Positions 13,751 through 28,300 of a DNA stretch of 64,000 nucleotides are shown in pieces. The notes under the pieces are model-generated. The model was given only the letters and a program-made list of their open reading frames with translations, did no database searches and was not told where the DNA came from. Numbering within the stretch: position 1 is the first letter of the stretch; every line of letters starts with the position of its first letter. Location of the stretch: NCBI GenBank assembly GCA_963514095.1, contig OY741276.1:8637264-8701263 (forward strand). The letters run 5' to 3'. This DNA is from Eutrigla gurnardus. Lineage: Eukaryota; Chordata; Actinopteri; Perciformes; Triglidae. The position numbers were made by a program, and so were the translations under genes.

Positions 13751-16700
13751 AAACTCAATAGGTATTGATTATAAGAAATAAGAAGAGAGAGCAGAGCAAT
13801 GGAGGAACAAAAAGATGGAGACAAGGGGAGGCAAAGACAGAGGAGAATGTTGACGTCCTGTATTCAGGGCCATCACTCATCAGACACCCCCCACCCCCTC
13901 CCCTCACCCCCTCAACACTGCAAAAACAAAACAGTGTCCTGACATCGTGGTGGAGGGGAGCTAAGGGGAGGGCAGCGAGGGTGGGAGGAAAATTAGGAAA
14001 CCAGATGTGAAGCATTAAAACATACTGACATGCTGAGGGCCTTCCTCTGCCACACTCACACACAGAGAGCACTAACTCATGCAGCAGGCCCCGATACGTG
14101 CACGTATGCATGCACATGTCACACGCCGGCTACGAACCACACACACGTTCATGCCTGATTTCACAGGGAAATACACAAAGACAAAGTACCAACTTGCAAG
14201 CGACCATGTGCTCACGATCAATCATGCAAGAATGATACACATTAGCACAAACGAAGCCTCGAATACAAGCGTCTTAAATACATATGTACATGCAAGCTGA
14301 TATCTAATAAAACATGTAAAGCAAAGGTTCAAAAACATGCTGCGGCTCGTGGCTATGTGTTAGGGTTTTGGATTAAACCAATTTTGACCTGAGAATGTTT
14401 CACACCAAAGCACAGATCTACAGATGGGTCATCGTGCAGCAGCGTATGGAGACGCATCCAATTAGTACATGTACCCTGGCCGAGGAATGGCTGGGGGGGG
14501 GAGGGATGGAGGTGTTTTGTTTTCCTCCATAGGGAAAGCTGTGTTTGGGGGATGGAGCGGGGAGGTGAAGGGGGGGAGGAAAGTAATAAATACCCCTGGA
14601 CCCAGGTCCCCTGGCAGACTGGAAGCTAGACTGGTCACCAGGGTTAACACCCGGGGCACATGACCTTTGACACTGCTAATGGGGCACAGAGAACCCTCCA
14701 CGAACTGATACCCCCTCTGTCGCATACCACCACAGGACCTTTCACACCAACCTCCCAGTCCAACCACCCCCTCCTCCTCCTCCTCTTCCTCCTAAAACAC
14801 ACAGGGATATCTGTGGCATCAGCTTCTCTCACCTTTCACCAGCAAACGTCTCACAGCCAAGCTGACTCCACGCTCTTTACTCCCTTTTGTTGGAACAGCT
14901 TGTAAAATGCACATCCAGTCTGCAATAAGACAACTGTAGCTTTCCTGATTATTACAAGACTGTCACAGTTGAAACCTCTAAGCACTGTCTGCCTAGAAGT
15001 GACTGGTCATTACCTTGATGTCTAAAAGCATCTCAGTGACATCCTGACTTTCAACACCATCTGTATACTCACATGCAGGCACGCACCTAAGTCCAGCCAA
15101 GTACAATACAGCTTATGCAGCTGAATAATTGGGTGTTTTGGGGTGTAAAAATCATAATCTTCAAAGTAACCGCAGCTGCCAAAGAAAAGCAATGGACTAA
15201 TTGAAATATTCAATTGAAATATCTTTAAATTGCTCAGCACAGTAGTTGAGGAAGACATGCTTTATTCACCTCACTACTTAACTTGAACCGGCTAACCAAC
15301 TCTTTTTTTTTTATCAGTAAACTAAAATAAATGAGCTGTATCTGATTAATTCAAAACCCCTTTGTTACTGGGATGTAATGGAACCAGTGGGTAAACCACA
15401 GGCAGACAGCGAGCACATGGGGGAACTCAGCCCTTTATAAATCTGCCTGGTGGATTGACTGTGCCCCTCTTGGCCTCTTCTCCGTTGCCTCCCAGGCTGG
15501 CTTCACCCCTGCAACCTCAGCCCCAGCCCACCCCGCCACTAAACTTGAGAACTGTGACAAAGCCAAACATTTAAACCACTAGTGCTGATTTATAGAGCTT
15601 AGTAGCGCTGTAAAACCTTCAGGCTTGCCGCCGCAAAAGTGACTGAGGCACAGCGGAGCTGCAAGGGAAACGACGGCTGAGGGGAGGAAAGCGGAATGAT
15701 GGGAAGCGTACACAAGAGGCACTCGAGTGTTTCAACGAGGTTTCTCCTGGGTGCTAAAGTGTTTTACTGCGCAGCCTGTCGCTAGCTGCTAAATGTGCAT
15801 CGCAACAATTTAAAATGAATTAATGTTGCAGTCTCCCGAGCTCAGCCAAAAGCCTAGATTGCATACAAAGCTCGGCCACGAGGGACCGCGGTCAGCCTGC
15901 CAAATAGATGGATATGGAGAGATATTCAGAGTCTGGAGAACATGAATTCACAACCAGGACAGGGAATAGAAGTCCCATCAGCGGCCTCACCTCTCCCAGC
16001 ATGCTCGGTGCGTCCTGGGGGACAAGCATTCAAGATATACTCTCAACTGTCAAATGGAGACACGGAGCACCCTCTGCAGAATCAGTTTCCAACATGCCAG
16101 GAGGTCATCTGCAATACATCCACACTAATCCTGCTTTCTCAATAGCCTTCCAATCAATCAGTCACTGAGCAGATTCGCCAATAAACGGTGTGTGTATCAA
16201 AGCTCGACCTGAACCTCTCTCCGAGGAGAACAATGAGTCTGGGATGGATGCCACCAAGAGGGAGAGGAGAGGAAAGAGAAGTAACAACAGAAGGAGAAGA
16301 GATGTCTTCTTAATTAGCCAGTAATGATAAGATCTGACAAACAACATCTGTTTCCAGAAAGAGAGAGAAGGGGGGGGGGGAATGGAAGGAGGACGAACGA
16401 GAGAGAGAAGCAGCAGAGAAACCTGTGAAGCCGAGACTACAGGGACCTGCTTGTAGGAAAGTAAAGGGGGAGCGGAGGGGATGTGTAAGGGAGGGAACGC
16501 TGTGTAGCGTGACACAATAGAAGAATGGTGGATGAGAAGTATAACAGAAGTGAGAGAAAGACAGAAAGGGGAGAGAAATCTGACAGGGTTGAGGGAGTCG
16601 AAGAGCCAGGACGAATTTGACAGACAGAGGGAGGAAAAAAAGCTCTCAGAATGAGAGAGGAGGAGGAGGGAGCTAGATGGATGCAGGAGAAGGTGAGCTG

Positions 16701-16970
16701 GGTAATGGTGCTGCAGGAGGAGGAGGAGGAAGAACGTGTGAAGAGATGGGAATGGAATCACTCAGAGGTCCAGGGCGCTGTAATTTACTGTGCGTGGCTA
16801 ATACACAGCAAATGTGTGGAGCCGAGGACTGGGAGAGGAGAAGGGGAGCCGGGTGGTGGGGAGGCTGAAGGGAGGGCACGCTGACTGTTGGGGCTCTCAG
16901 CATGCCTGCTGGGAGCCTGTCAGCAGTCACATCACCCCCTGCCCTCAGCCCTGACAGATTCATCAGGACC

Positions 16971-17022
<52 letters not shown>

Positions 17023-17599
17023 TCCAAAAGATTGTTTTAATATTGCAATTGCTGTTCCTGTTTTCTTGAACTTTTCCTCCATGATGAGGGAAACACAACA
17101 TCTGCTGCATTAATGATTCAGCCAGCGAAACACAAAAGAGCCAGCGAAGATTTCTGCTTTGCTTTTACTTCATATGACTGCAGTTCAGTGCACTCCTGCA
17201 CTCCATGCTATATTATTCTGTTAGCGGGATGCTATAAAAAAAAAAGAAAATGCGAGTAGAAGTTAAAAATGTAGATCTATTGTAGGAAAATTCAAACCTT
17301 CACAATATCCTTGTCCCACAGGAGAGATAACGGTTGCCTCAAGCATTTATCCAATACGGGAAACTTAATCCCATTTTATTTGAGAAATGCTGCAGATGTG
17401 TAAATATTAGTGTTGGGAAATGTTTTCAAGGAGTGAAAGGGTGGAGAATGTGTGGCGAAATCTGACTCCTGGGAGAAATATAGTCCATCCAGAATCAAGA
17501 TAAATAGACAAACAAACAAACAAGGTGGCCAGCGGGGCCGGCCCAGCTCCAGGGGGCATTGTTAAGTCATTAACCAATTTTAAGACCTGAGATCCTCAT

Positions 17600-17680
<81 letters not shown>

Positions 17681-17757
17681 CTCCACCCACGGCAGCAGCA
17701 TCCAGCCAAAGAAAACAGCCCTTGTTCCTAAATACCACGGCTAACCGGCCTGTGACT

Positions 17758-17795
<38 letters not shown>

Positions 17796-20700
17796 GATTA
17801 TACTGATGGAAGCCTGTACAAAATGAATGTAAAAGTGGCACCCAAAAAATATGAAAGAATGCCACAAATATGAATCTCACACACACAAGCAAACAGCGCT
17901 CACTTGCCTGCGATCTGAAGTACCTCTAAATCACACTAATCTGCACCCCTTCTGATCCTCTGAGTGGCCCTACTTAATCTCTCCACTGCTCAACCAAAGG
18001 TGAACCCTATTAGAGGCCAGACAAATGAGAGGGTTTGCCCCAGCTACTCTGAGACTGCAAGGCCTTTCAGAGCGCCATTGAGTTGCAACTCAAAACTTCT
18101 AATTTGCCCCCCCACCGCCTCCCCCCCAATCCCCTCTGCATCCCACCCACTCTCAAAGTCCCCCCAACCCCTGCTGTTCCTCCACATTAGCCCATCAGTA
18201 GTCCATTCCCATTTCCTGTCAAAACATTTCTCCACTGCTCTCTGTTTCCGACTGCCCCCTCTGTAGGCTCTCTCAAAGAAAACAAACCGAGCCTACCCCT
18301 CGTGTCAGGGTTCAAGCCACAACAGCTAACACTGGCTGAAGCGGAGCAAAGGTGACCAAACACAAACTCGGCTCATAACCTACTACTCATTATACACTTC
18401 CTGTGCACATTGGAGTCCAGGATCTTCCCAGTTCACATGAGACCACATCGCAGGAAGCTCAAGCCCCGCAAAAAAAAGGGTCCCTGAACTCGTTTTTCTT
18501 CTCTGAGTCGGAGTTAGACTCGCTGTTTGAAGCGGTACCTGTCAGTGAATTTGATATTTTAGACATCGTCTCTCCCTGTCTGTCTTTGTGTCATTCTCGC
18601 CCGTTTGCATTGCCCCCAAGGGAGGAGGCATCCCTGCCGTCCTGTGCCAGCTGCTCACTGGTCCAGCCTGTGTGCCGCTCCGCTGTGTGAGGCGCTGTGC
18701 ACTGGAGCCTCAGGGCCCTGTCGCCACGCTGCCTGGTCCCCCCCCCTGCCTGAGGGGTTCGCTGACAGGGGGTCTGGAGGGACTGGACAGTACTGCCCCA
18801 CCAGGGAGAGACCTGTGACAGTGGACTGAAGGGGGCCAGTGTGTCTGACTTTGTCTCTGTGCATGAGTGTATATGTGGCAAATTAATGCACACATATTGA
18901 TATCTGCATCAGTTCAATGTGTCAGATGTGAACACGAAGACCTGATCAGTCTGTGGGGGGAACTCCTCAGATATAATATCCAGTACACTAGAAGATACTT
19001 GTTTGTGATAAGTTGGGATATATTGATGAAAAGTTATAGATTATAAAATACTGTGCAAGCTGTACTAAACTACAGGCTACCATAGCAACACATTTCACGC
19101 GACAGTAACACTGATCGAAGTGACATCTCACAAATGTCAAAAATGTTTCGCCAGCTTTCCCTGGGTAAACAAAGACACTACGTTTAGTATTCTTCGATAT
19201 ATATGTAAATATATCAGGATCGGATGTCACCTGCAGCTTTTTCTGCCGCCATACTCAAATAAAGAAGAACCTCTTCCACATCCTCTGTAGGTTGGATGAC
19301 GGAAGAGAGCAGCCGTCGACGGTTACTGTCAGTTTCTGCTACTTCTCACAGAAAATCCTCCTTTCTGATGAGTTGTTCCACCCCAACATCCTGTTTCAGA
19401 GTAATATATATATATATATATATATATAAACAAAGCACGAGGGAATTAGAATTAGAATTATATCTTGGCTACAAGACGGGATGGTTCACTGCCCCCCAGG
19501 ATTTTCACCGATGTGAAAGACTTTAAGACAAGTCGTCTTTAAGGAAATTTGATGGGAAAGGTAATGGGAGTACAGGTACGGGGTGCCAGCATCAACAGAG
19601 AAGGATACAGTATGAGTCGTATTACAGCTAAGAAGAAGTTGAGTAACAGTATGAGAAACAATCTCCTTAAATGACATTGTTGTCTCACACATAAAACTCT
19701 CAAGTGCATATATGATGACTAACAGGGCGACTTGGCTGCGGTGCAGAGTATGCATCTGGGAAAGGGGAGGAATTCGACCCTTGACACAGTCCAACAAATG
19801 TTACTGCATTTATTCTTTGGCTGATAGTTTAATGTTCTTTTCCCAAAGACTTGAAGCTTCTATTTTCTTTTTGGTGGAGGCCGAAGAATGAGGAGGCCGG
19901 TGTTCCCCTCCATTAGCAGTACGAGGAGAAACGATCCGTCCTGCTAGAAGAACAGCGATAAAGACCATTCAGAGGCACAGAGGGAACTTGCCCGCGTCAT
20001 CATTATATGATATTTTTTCAATAAGCTTGAGACTGGCAGATGCAAGCAGGTGGACGGACTAACGTGGAAACAGATGGTCAGACTGTCTCTCTGAGACTCC
20101 ATACACTCACAGCAACAAATGATATCTGAAAAGTTTATTGTCAAACTATCCAGACAGTGTTAATCCGTAAAGAACTATAAATATAGTTTTACTGCTCTGC
20201 AGAACTGACTCTGTGTGCATGTGTGTCTGCACATTACCACACAGGAAGACGTCTTTTTGCAGGAAAAATGTATTTAGAGAATTATCATCAGTGAAATGAA
20301 TCAACAAACAATAACTGCAATACTATTTAAATTGAGCTGAAATTAAATTTAACAAAAGATCGATTAGGACTGAACAAAAAAAAAACCCTACGCTGACTAG
20401 TTGAAAACAAAGCTGCGGTACATGGACATAACTAGAACCAAGACTACAAACAGATCAATACAACCCACAACCTAAGATTAAGAGTAATGGATTCCTCTTG
20501 GAGCCGAGAGTCTGAAGTCAAGCCGTCGCCCGGGACAACTAATAATGTTCAGAAATGATCACCTCAGAAAACAACATTAACTTTGAAAAGAAAACACAGC
20601 AATGTGTTTTTTAGTTCAGTATTCAAAAATTAAAGGCCGATGTGCACAAGTATGTATGAGTCTTGGTGAGCTCATATTGAGTCGAGGGGAGGGTAGAGCC

Positions 20701-22217
20701 ATATTGACAACATTGGAAATTCCTATTGATTATTCTTCTTTCTCTAGGCGCTCTGGCTTGTTAAAAAAAGACCCCTCTTGGAAACACGATCAATTAGTGA
20801 GATAGTGCTTGCCATTGATCACCCCCCGCTCCAACCCGAGCCCCCCCACCTAACAGGGCTCCTGCCTTACGATGGATCCCTCCACACAATCCTCATGACC
20901 AACTATTGATCTCAGCTTCTTAGCCAAATATAAAAGCATGCACTCCAACCGAGCACGGACCCCTCCCATCCAAACCCCACAGTCTAATACTAATACTGAC
21001 ATCTGCTTGTCTCCATTGTAAACCCATGGTTCACTCATAAATACAGAGGCCAGCTCTGGCCCTGAACCAATATAGTTTCTCAGAGGTCAGAGGTCAGCTT
21101 GGCAATAATGCCGCCATTAACAGATCCACCCGGGTTAAGACTTCTTAGAGTAGAGGAGCTTTAAGTAATGACAGCAACAGGGAATGGTGGACAATATTAG
21201 GATTGTAGGGCTTTTCATTTATTATATTTTAATTTGCTATGTTGAAAAAAATATATAAAAACAGTGAGTTTTGTCGTGTTAGTGGAGATTAATGGTGATG
21301 AGCCCGGAGGAATTGATCCATCTATCTGTCAATTGATCGATCATCAAACCAATCAGTGAACAAGCCACTCCATCAGTCAGAGATAAGACATTCTCCAAAC
21401 AGAGAAGTCACGTCAGGCCAGTGAGTGCAGCGGTTCACCAATGTTAAGATGAGACAATTGTAAAACTATTAGACACAGCAGGCGGCGGGGCATTAGACCA
21501 TTTTTCTCCCATAGGCAACTTAAGAGTCATCTCTTTGTCAACGACTGCCCTTGCCCTCTTCATCCCTCGGTCCCTCCACCCTCTCTTTCTCTTCACCCCT
21601 CCCTATGGATCAGCTGTGAATTCGTCTCTCTCCTTTCACTCAAATCAGGATTAGGGAGAAGAGGAGGCGGAGGGGGGTGAGGCAGCAGCAGGAGCAGGGG
21701 GGGGGGAAGAGAAAACTGAAACAATATGGAAAGGAGATTAGAAAAGAGGGGGTTTGGGTCGTTTGGGGAATTGCAAACTCCCTTGTGCTTGGGTAGGTGT
21801 CCTAATGACACCGCCTAATTATGGCAAAATTAGACAGGCTAAAGGGAAGTGGAGGGGGTGTTGGTGGTGGTGGTGGTGGAGGAGACGGTAACGTACAGGG
21901 GGAAGAAGACGAGCCGGGGAATTAAGCAATTGGTGAGTGAAGAAGTGAGCGCACAGTCGGATCGCGTGAGAGCGAACGAAGAGAGTGAGAGGGTTGTGCA
22001 GAAGTACCGATACGGAGAAGAGGCGGGGAGGAAGCGAGCGTGGGGCTGAGAGGGTGAGAAAAAAAGAGAGAAAAGGAGGCAGAAAAAAGGGGTAGAAAGC
22101 AGTGGCTGGGCGAAAGCAGCGAGTGGGCCCCAGCACGCTGCATGTTAATTGGAGAACAGGTGTTGGGGCTGGGAGCAGGAGGCTGATTACTGGAGCCACA
22201 GAAACAGACCGTCTCCT

Positions 22218-22254
<37 letters not shown>

Positions 22255-25200
22255 CACACATGAATAATTTAAGACCCAAGCAGTGACTAGGGAAAAAGGT
22301 CAACGCAGGGGTCACAAAGACACATAGACAATCGCACATACATCCATATACATACATAAATAAACGTGCAAGGATCACCACACACACAGAAAAATATACA
22401 TCCGTTTGTGTGCACACAAACAGTGTATACATGCTCTGAATACACGGGCACGTCTCTCTATCTTTTTTTTTACTTTTTCAGTGTGATGTGTACACACATG
22501 CAGTTAAATGAGAAAGTGCACATAAGGTGGGATAAAAGGGCACAGGGCCACACAAAAAAAAAGAAAAAAAAATCCCATTGGCTTATCAGAAATTAACTGG
22601 CTGCTAATAGGCTGCTCCCTGAGGAGAGGATTTCGCAGGGCAGTCGAGAGAGAAGCCCACATCAGGACGGGATATGCCCAGAGTGATTAGAGAGTACAGT
22701 AGGTCAATGATTCCATTTAAATCAATCCTCACAGCCTCACACCAGCCAGCCTTCACACACACACACAAGGAATCACAAAGAGATATAGATCTTTCCTCAC
22801 CAGCCTGCCGCCTTAAATGCTTACAAACAAATTTCAAGGAGGTTTAGCCATGTAAGGAGGAAGTATAAAAACGGCGCGGAGGGAGATATTGGGAGAGTAA
22901 TGTGCTACAGCAAATGAGAAAAGCAGCTGCTCGAAGGTATTCTGGGAAAATGCAAAAGACAACAGCACGATTTCTTTTTTTTTTTTGTTATATGAAAACT
23001 ATCTTCGGCGGAGATCCTTTGAGACACACTGTCAACAGCCAGCCAGCTTGAACTGAGGAGGGGAAAGAAAAGGGTCCTTGACGTACATGAAGTGAGTGTT
23101 TTCTAGACAGTCGATTGTAGGGAGAAGGACGGAGAGAGAGAGAGACAGAGAGAGAGGGAGGACATGAAGGTTGTGTCTGTGACATCACAGGAAAAGTATT
23201 TCACATGCAGTCTGCTTATGAGCATTCATCACAGCGGTTAATGCCAGGCAGACAGCGCGAGACCCACGAAATCCCTCGGACGTGAAGGCCCTCACACACG
23301 CTGATTACGGCGAGGGTCACCCGCCTTTCAGCCTGATAACTGGCTGTCAGCGTGAACATTCACTACATGTGTGAGACGGCCTGGTGGTGCCGAGGCTCCA
23401 CATGTTTCCGATAAAAACAAATCTACGCTCTTGGCAGGTTTCAGGTGCAATGTCGGCCGTTTTTACGTAATGAGTGACCAAACGGAAACCAATCCCAGCA
23501 GGCTGAAAGATGAACAGATACCCAACAGCCGAAGAGAGAGAAACACATGGGAGGCAGACATCGGATATATTACACTGTATGTCGTTGCATCGATGCAGCG
23601 TAAACTGACATGAAACACTTATGTTGTAAACATTCATATTAATTGTGATGCAGGTATGCAAATATTAACATGTGAAATACACACACAAACAGCACCATGT
23701 TTTACAACTGGGGCTTCTGTGTAGATGCAACAGCTGATTGGTGAGACCTCACTACACCTTCCCATCAACCCCTAATCTCTCTCTCTCTCTTGTTGTTTTT
23801 TTGTGAGTGTGTAAGTGCAGATAGACAAAAGACAGACATTTAGTGTGAAGAGGTGCTTGTTTGAGGTGGTGGACACTTGTGCGGGGTGTGATTTGATCTC
23901 ATTACCTGTCAATGATGACTGGGTCGGAGGGCGTCTCATTTCGGTTGCCGCAACTTTTCTTCTCACAACAGCGGCTGAGTGTGCAGTTAAAGGAGACAGA
24001 AAAGAGGAAAAAGTCAATGAAGGGTCGGGGGGGAGAAGAAAAAAAAACACAAATTAAACAGGAGGTGCCATCATTTGTCTGGCCCTTTCCACATCCACGG
24101 GCCCAGACTACTCTGCCCCGCGGTCGGCCACGATCCAGGAGCACACAAAGGAGGCATGAGAGGGGAGGGGAGGAATAGACAAAAGAAGAAAAGAGGAAGA
24201 AAAGGTACAACAACACACCCTACAAACAGTGACAGACCATTCAGAAGTGAAAAGCCAGCCAGGCAATCTGTCACATTGATTTCGAAATCAAACTCAACCC
24301 CCACACACACACACACACACACACCTACCCGCACACACACACACCGTCCCACAACATCCTACCATTCGTCAGCAGTCCTGTCCGAGGAGCCTGCTGGCCA
24401 CCCAGCCCCCCCCCCCCCCCCCCCCAAAGTCCCCTTCACTGCATAACAAAAGTGCCCCCACCCCTAACCATCTGCCACCCCTACACCTCGCCTCACCCCT
24501 CTCGTGTCCCAGCTTGGCCCTGCCCTGCCCCCCTCCGCCCCCCTGTCAGACGGCCTCACTCCCCAGCTGTGACGCTTGCCCTCTGCCTCTTCGGCTCTGT
24601 TATTAGCCAGCTGTGAGTCACATTCGGGCATCTGCTGGCTACACAATGGCAAAACCCACTCCGTCTTAGCCCCCCCCCCCCCCCCACCCCCAACACTACC
24701 ACGTCCCAGCCCCCTTTCCTTCCCCCTGCTGCCCTCGAATCCTGGGTCACTGTCCCACTTCCAGACCGCTCTCTCCAGCTCCTTCTCCATCCATAAACCT
24801 TGTGTTCACATATTCACCAAACACCAGAAGCTTCTGGTCGCTGAGCCACGACTGGACTCTTTAAACTCTTGGTAACACTGGCCCGGACGCTGGAAATGTA
24901 GCACTATACTTGTCATCACAAGTTGAGAAGAGTTCAAACTTGATGCCTCAGTGCTGGAGTTACATTTCGATGAGGGGGAAAGGCGGATCGTTCCCCAAAA
25001 GTGCGTCTGCTGCTGTCACCTGTGGTCTGGCTGCAGAGCTCCAGGCTCGAGAGAGCGAGGAGCCCCACGGAAGAAACAGGAGCTGACCGGGGATATGCTG
25101 CCTCACAGCAGAAAGCAGCGGGGGGTTACCACTGTAACAAGGATGATGACAGACAGGCCAGACTTATAGTTCAACCGCAGTCTAGTTTTTTTTTTTTTTT

Positions 25201-25302
25201 TAAGTCCTAAAAAACACATTTCAGGCTGACGGAGACAGGCGGAGTAAAGGAGGGTAATGGATATTTGGATTTCGTCCCTGTGGGCGAAGGTTTGAATGAC
25301 TG

Positions 25303-25369
<67 letters not shown>

Positions 25370-28300
25370 CTCACCTGCACATAACCTCGTGTGTGAGCAG
25401 AACTCTGCACATTTCTGGATTCTTGTTTTGTCCTTCATACGCTATGGGCTGAGAGGAGGAGACAAGGGACGGATTCAGTACTCGTGTAGAATCAATTACA
25501 CTCTTTCATACATAGCTGAAAGTTCACCCACCTGTTTAGTGACAGAGTCAATAAGTCGTGCGTAAAGATCCTGCTCTGTGCGAACCCCTGCCAAAAGAAA
25601 ACAGAAATCGGTTGATATCAATAACTATAACAAGTCGTTTTTACTAAAGAAAGAAATGTAATGTATGATGTATTGCCCTTAGTGATTAACGGAAACTGGG
25701 AGTAGAGGACAGATCAAGCTAGAAGATACATAACCATACACGAAGCAACTGAAACTGCATATAAACTCCTAAAAACGAACATGGTGTCGAGGATTCTAAA
25801 AATAAAATGGAAAGATTTATGGCATCAGTCTTTTTTTATCTCAAACTCTGGACGAGCTCTCAGAAAAAAGCATTGAACTCTGTCCAGCCAACATGGAGGA
25901 AGACGATTGGCATGCAGTTCGTATTTTCTCCCCGATGGTTTCTGAGGGGATTGAGAGTTATTTGATGTTTGATGATAATCAGTCATGTTCAGCTGGGAGG
26001 CCAGAATTTATGATCACATTCTCACGACATGTTCAACTGTTCTTTTTTTGTGGTTCTCAGTAAATTCCTGATTTATTCCCAAAGTTTGCATGACTGACGT
26101 GAGATTGTTGTTATATGCCAGCAGGTAATACGGCGCCTGATTGTTCCGTTTTTCAACATTGTCTCTCGCTTTAATTTACTCAGATGTGCCTCTGAGCGAG
26201 ATTTCTAGAAACTCCTGAACCTTTGGATGCTTAAAAAAAAGGCTGTAAATGAGACAAGATAGGGAAAGGACATGTAATGAATTGCTTCTTGAGAGAAGAG
26301 TGCGTTGCCCAAGGATTTTTTTTTTTTTATAGAGACTTTGGAGAGTATTGCTTTCAAAATGTGTTCCTCTCATCAAAGTCTCGATTGAGATGCCTTTGAT
26401 ATCGCTTGAGGGAAGGCAATGAGAGGAGGGGATGCAGAGGAAGTGCTTTTGGTGTGCTTGTATGTACGTGTGTGTGTGCGTGTGGGTGTGTGTGTGTGGG
26501 GTGGGTGTATTAGAGGGTTTCTCTGGAACATGTCTTTTATCTTCTCTCCCATGGGTGCCACTGCGATGGCAGAGTAGGGGCAGCAGTGGCTCATGGGAAC
26601 CAAATTTCTCTGTGTATCCCCGATCTGATGTGAAAGCACCATGGGGGGGTTGGAGGAGTTGGGGGAGGGGGGGGTTGGGGTGTGGTGGTGGATGGGGGGA
26701 GGGGGGGTGGCAACATCTACCTCATTTCCCAATACATGAAGTGGCTCCTTGCTGAGATGAACGTTGAATTGTACAAACCCAGGAACTAGACGACCATCGG
26801 AGGGTCATTTACGAGCCCAGAGAGGAGAGGTAAGGATGTGGAGAAGGGTTACTTTAGTGGAAAGGTGTGTGTCATGTTGGTGTCACTGCTGACCTTTATC
26901 TACTCCCGTCACACGCCGTGGATCAAACAAGACACCTCGAAGGGCAAAGAATCAAACCCATAATGTGAAGACGCACGACCGACTCTACTCACCGTTGCTG
27001 TAGAGGAGCTGCAGCTTGTAGTGCGTGCCGTTGTTGGTCTTTTCTCCCGTCTGCTCCTTGGAAAGACACGGGACAGACAAGCACGCAGTTAAACACACTT
27101 GAGGAACAGATAAGTACAGCTGAGCATCCCCGCGCGGTGTCGAGCACAGCGAGCCGCTCCTAATCCTGCAGCTCGCCCTTCCCTGACGGCAGCAGCAGCA
27201 GCATCAGAGGGCTGCAGGCTCAGAGCCCATGTGGGACCTCTCCTTGTGTTCAAGAGCCCGGCGCTTAACCTTGAGTCGGATGTTCTTTGTAGGGGTTGAA
27301 CTATCATGTCTGATGCAAACTCCTAAAACCTCGGGATCAAATGCATTGGTCCTCCTCGCAGCGAGGTAGCAAAGGCATGCTTGTACGTGCATGTGTGTGT
27401 GTGTGTGTGTGTGTGCGCGCAAAGTGTGCAAAGTGGGGAAAGTACTGTATGTGAGACTGAGCAGCAGTCGACCTTGACAGAAAAACTTCCTTTCCGCTAT
27501 ACCTCCCTCCCCCAGGCTCTGCACCGCTTCTCACTTCTTTCCTTCTCTCCCCCCTCTCCGTCTCCCGTTCCCCCTCTTTCTTTCTCTTCTTCTACTTCTA
27601 CTGGTCTTTCTAAGTGGTCTCAAAGGAATGCTCTCTGGTCCAATAACCCAGGAGGCTGGCATCACAGAGACGAGCGCGAGAGAGGAGGAGAGAGAACAAG
27701 GAGGTTGGAGAAGTAGAAGAAACTGGGAGAAGGAGACAGTTGTGAGGAGGAGGGGGGGGGGGGGGGGGATTAAGATGCATGAAGATAGGTTGGAAAGTAT
27801 AAGAGTGCTACAAACGTGATATCAAAAGTGAGATTGGGACTGAGCGTCTGGAGATAGATGGATGCCTAGCTTCATAAGTTTTGTGAATAGTCACAGAGGA
27901 ACATTTATTTTGCCTTGCCATCACTCTGCCTCTGCATAATTACAAAGCAAAAACAGATGCCAGGTTAACCATGCAGAAAATGAACTCCTCCGCTGCCGTC
28001 ATATTACTCTGCGTTGGCCTGTGTGGCACAAAGGGGAGCACGCTGACAGCTTTCAGCCCCGGTGTTAGCACCGCCGCCCGCCCGCCCGCCACGTCCCTCC
28101 CTCCCTCCCTGCCCCCTGAAATTCATCGTAAAACTACGCCTGAACTTCAGCTGACAGGACGGTGACTCTTGTCTTTCTCACAGGGGAGATCTGTTGCCAG
28201 TTTAGGAGGCTCTCGCTCCCCTCACCACAAGGCAGAAACATCCATCAACACCGGGCATAAGGCTCCCAACTCCAGGCAGTCTCTGTCTAACTCTGTCTCC

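Larger units (their letters stand above)
9896..23905 (-). other. ebf2 intron 6 (14.0 kb, candidate regulatory intron)
   Basis: The gene's largest intron separates the zinc-knuckle exon from exon 7. It contains many CA/TG microsatellites, purine-rich tracts and long complex stretches with no coding signal. Some blocks (for example 12,170-12,310 with an ATGCAAAT octamer, and around 21,050-21,150) look like possible conserved non-coding elements. That judgement is impressionistic. Confidence 0.6.
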
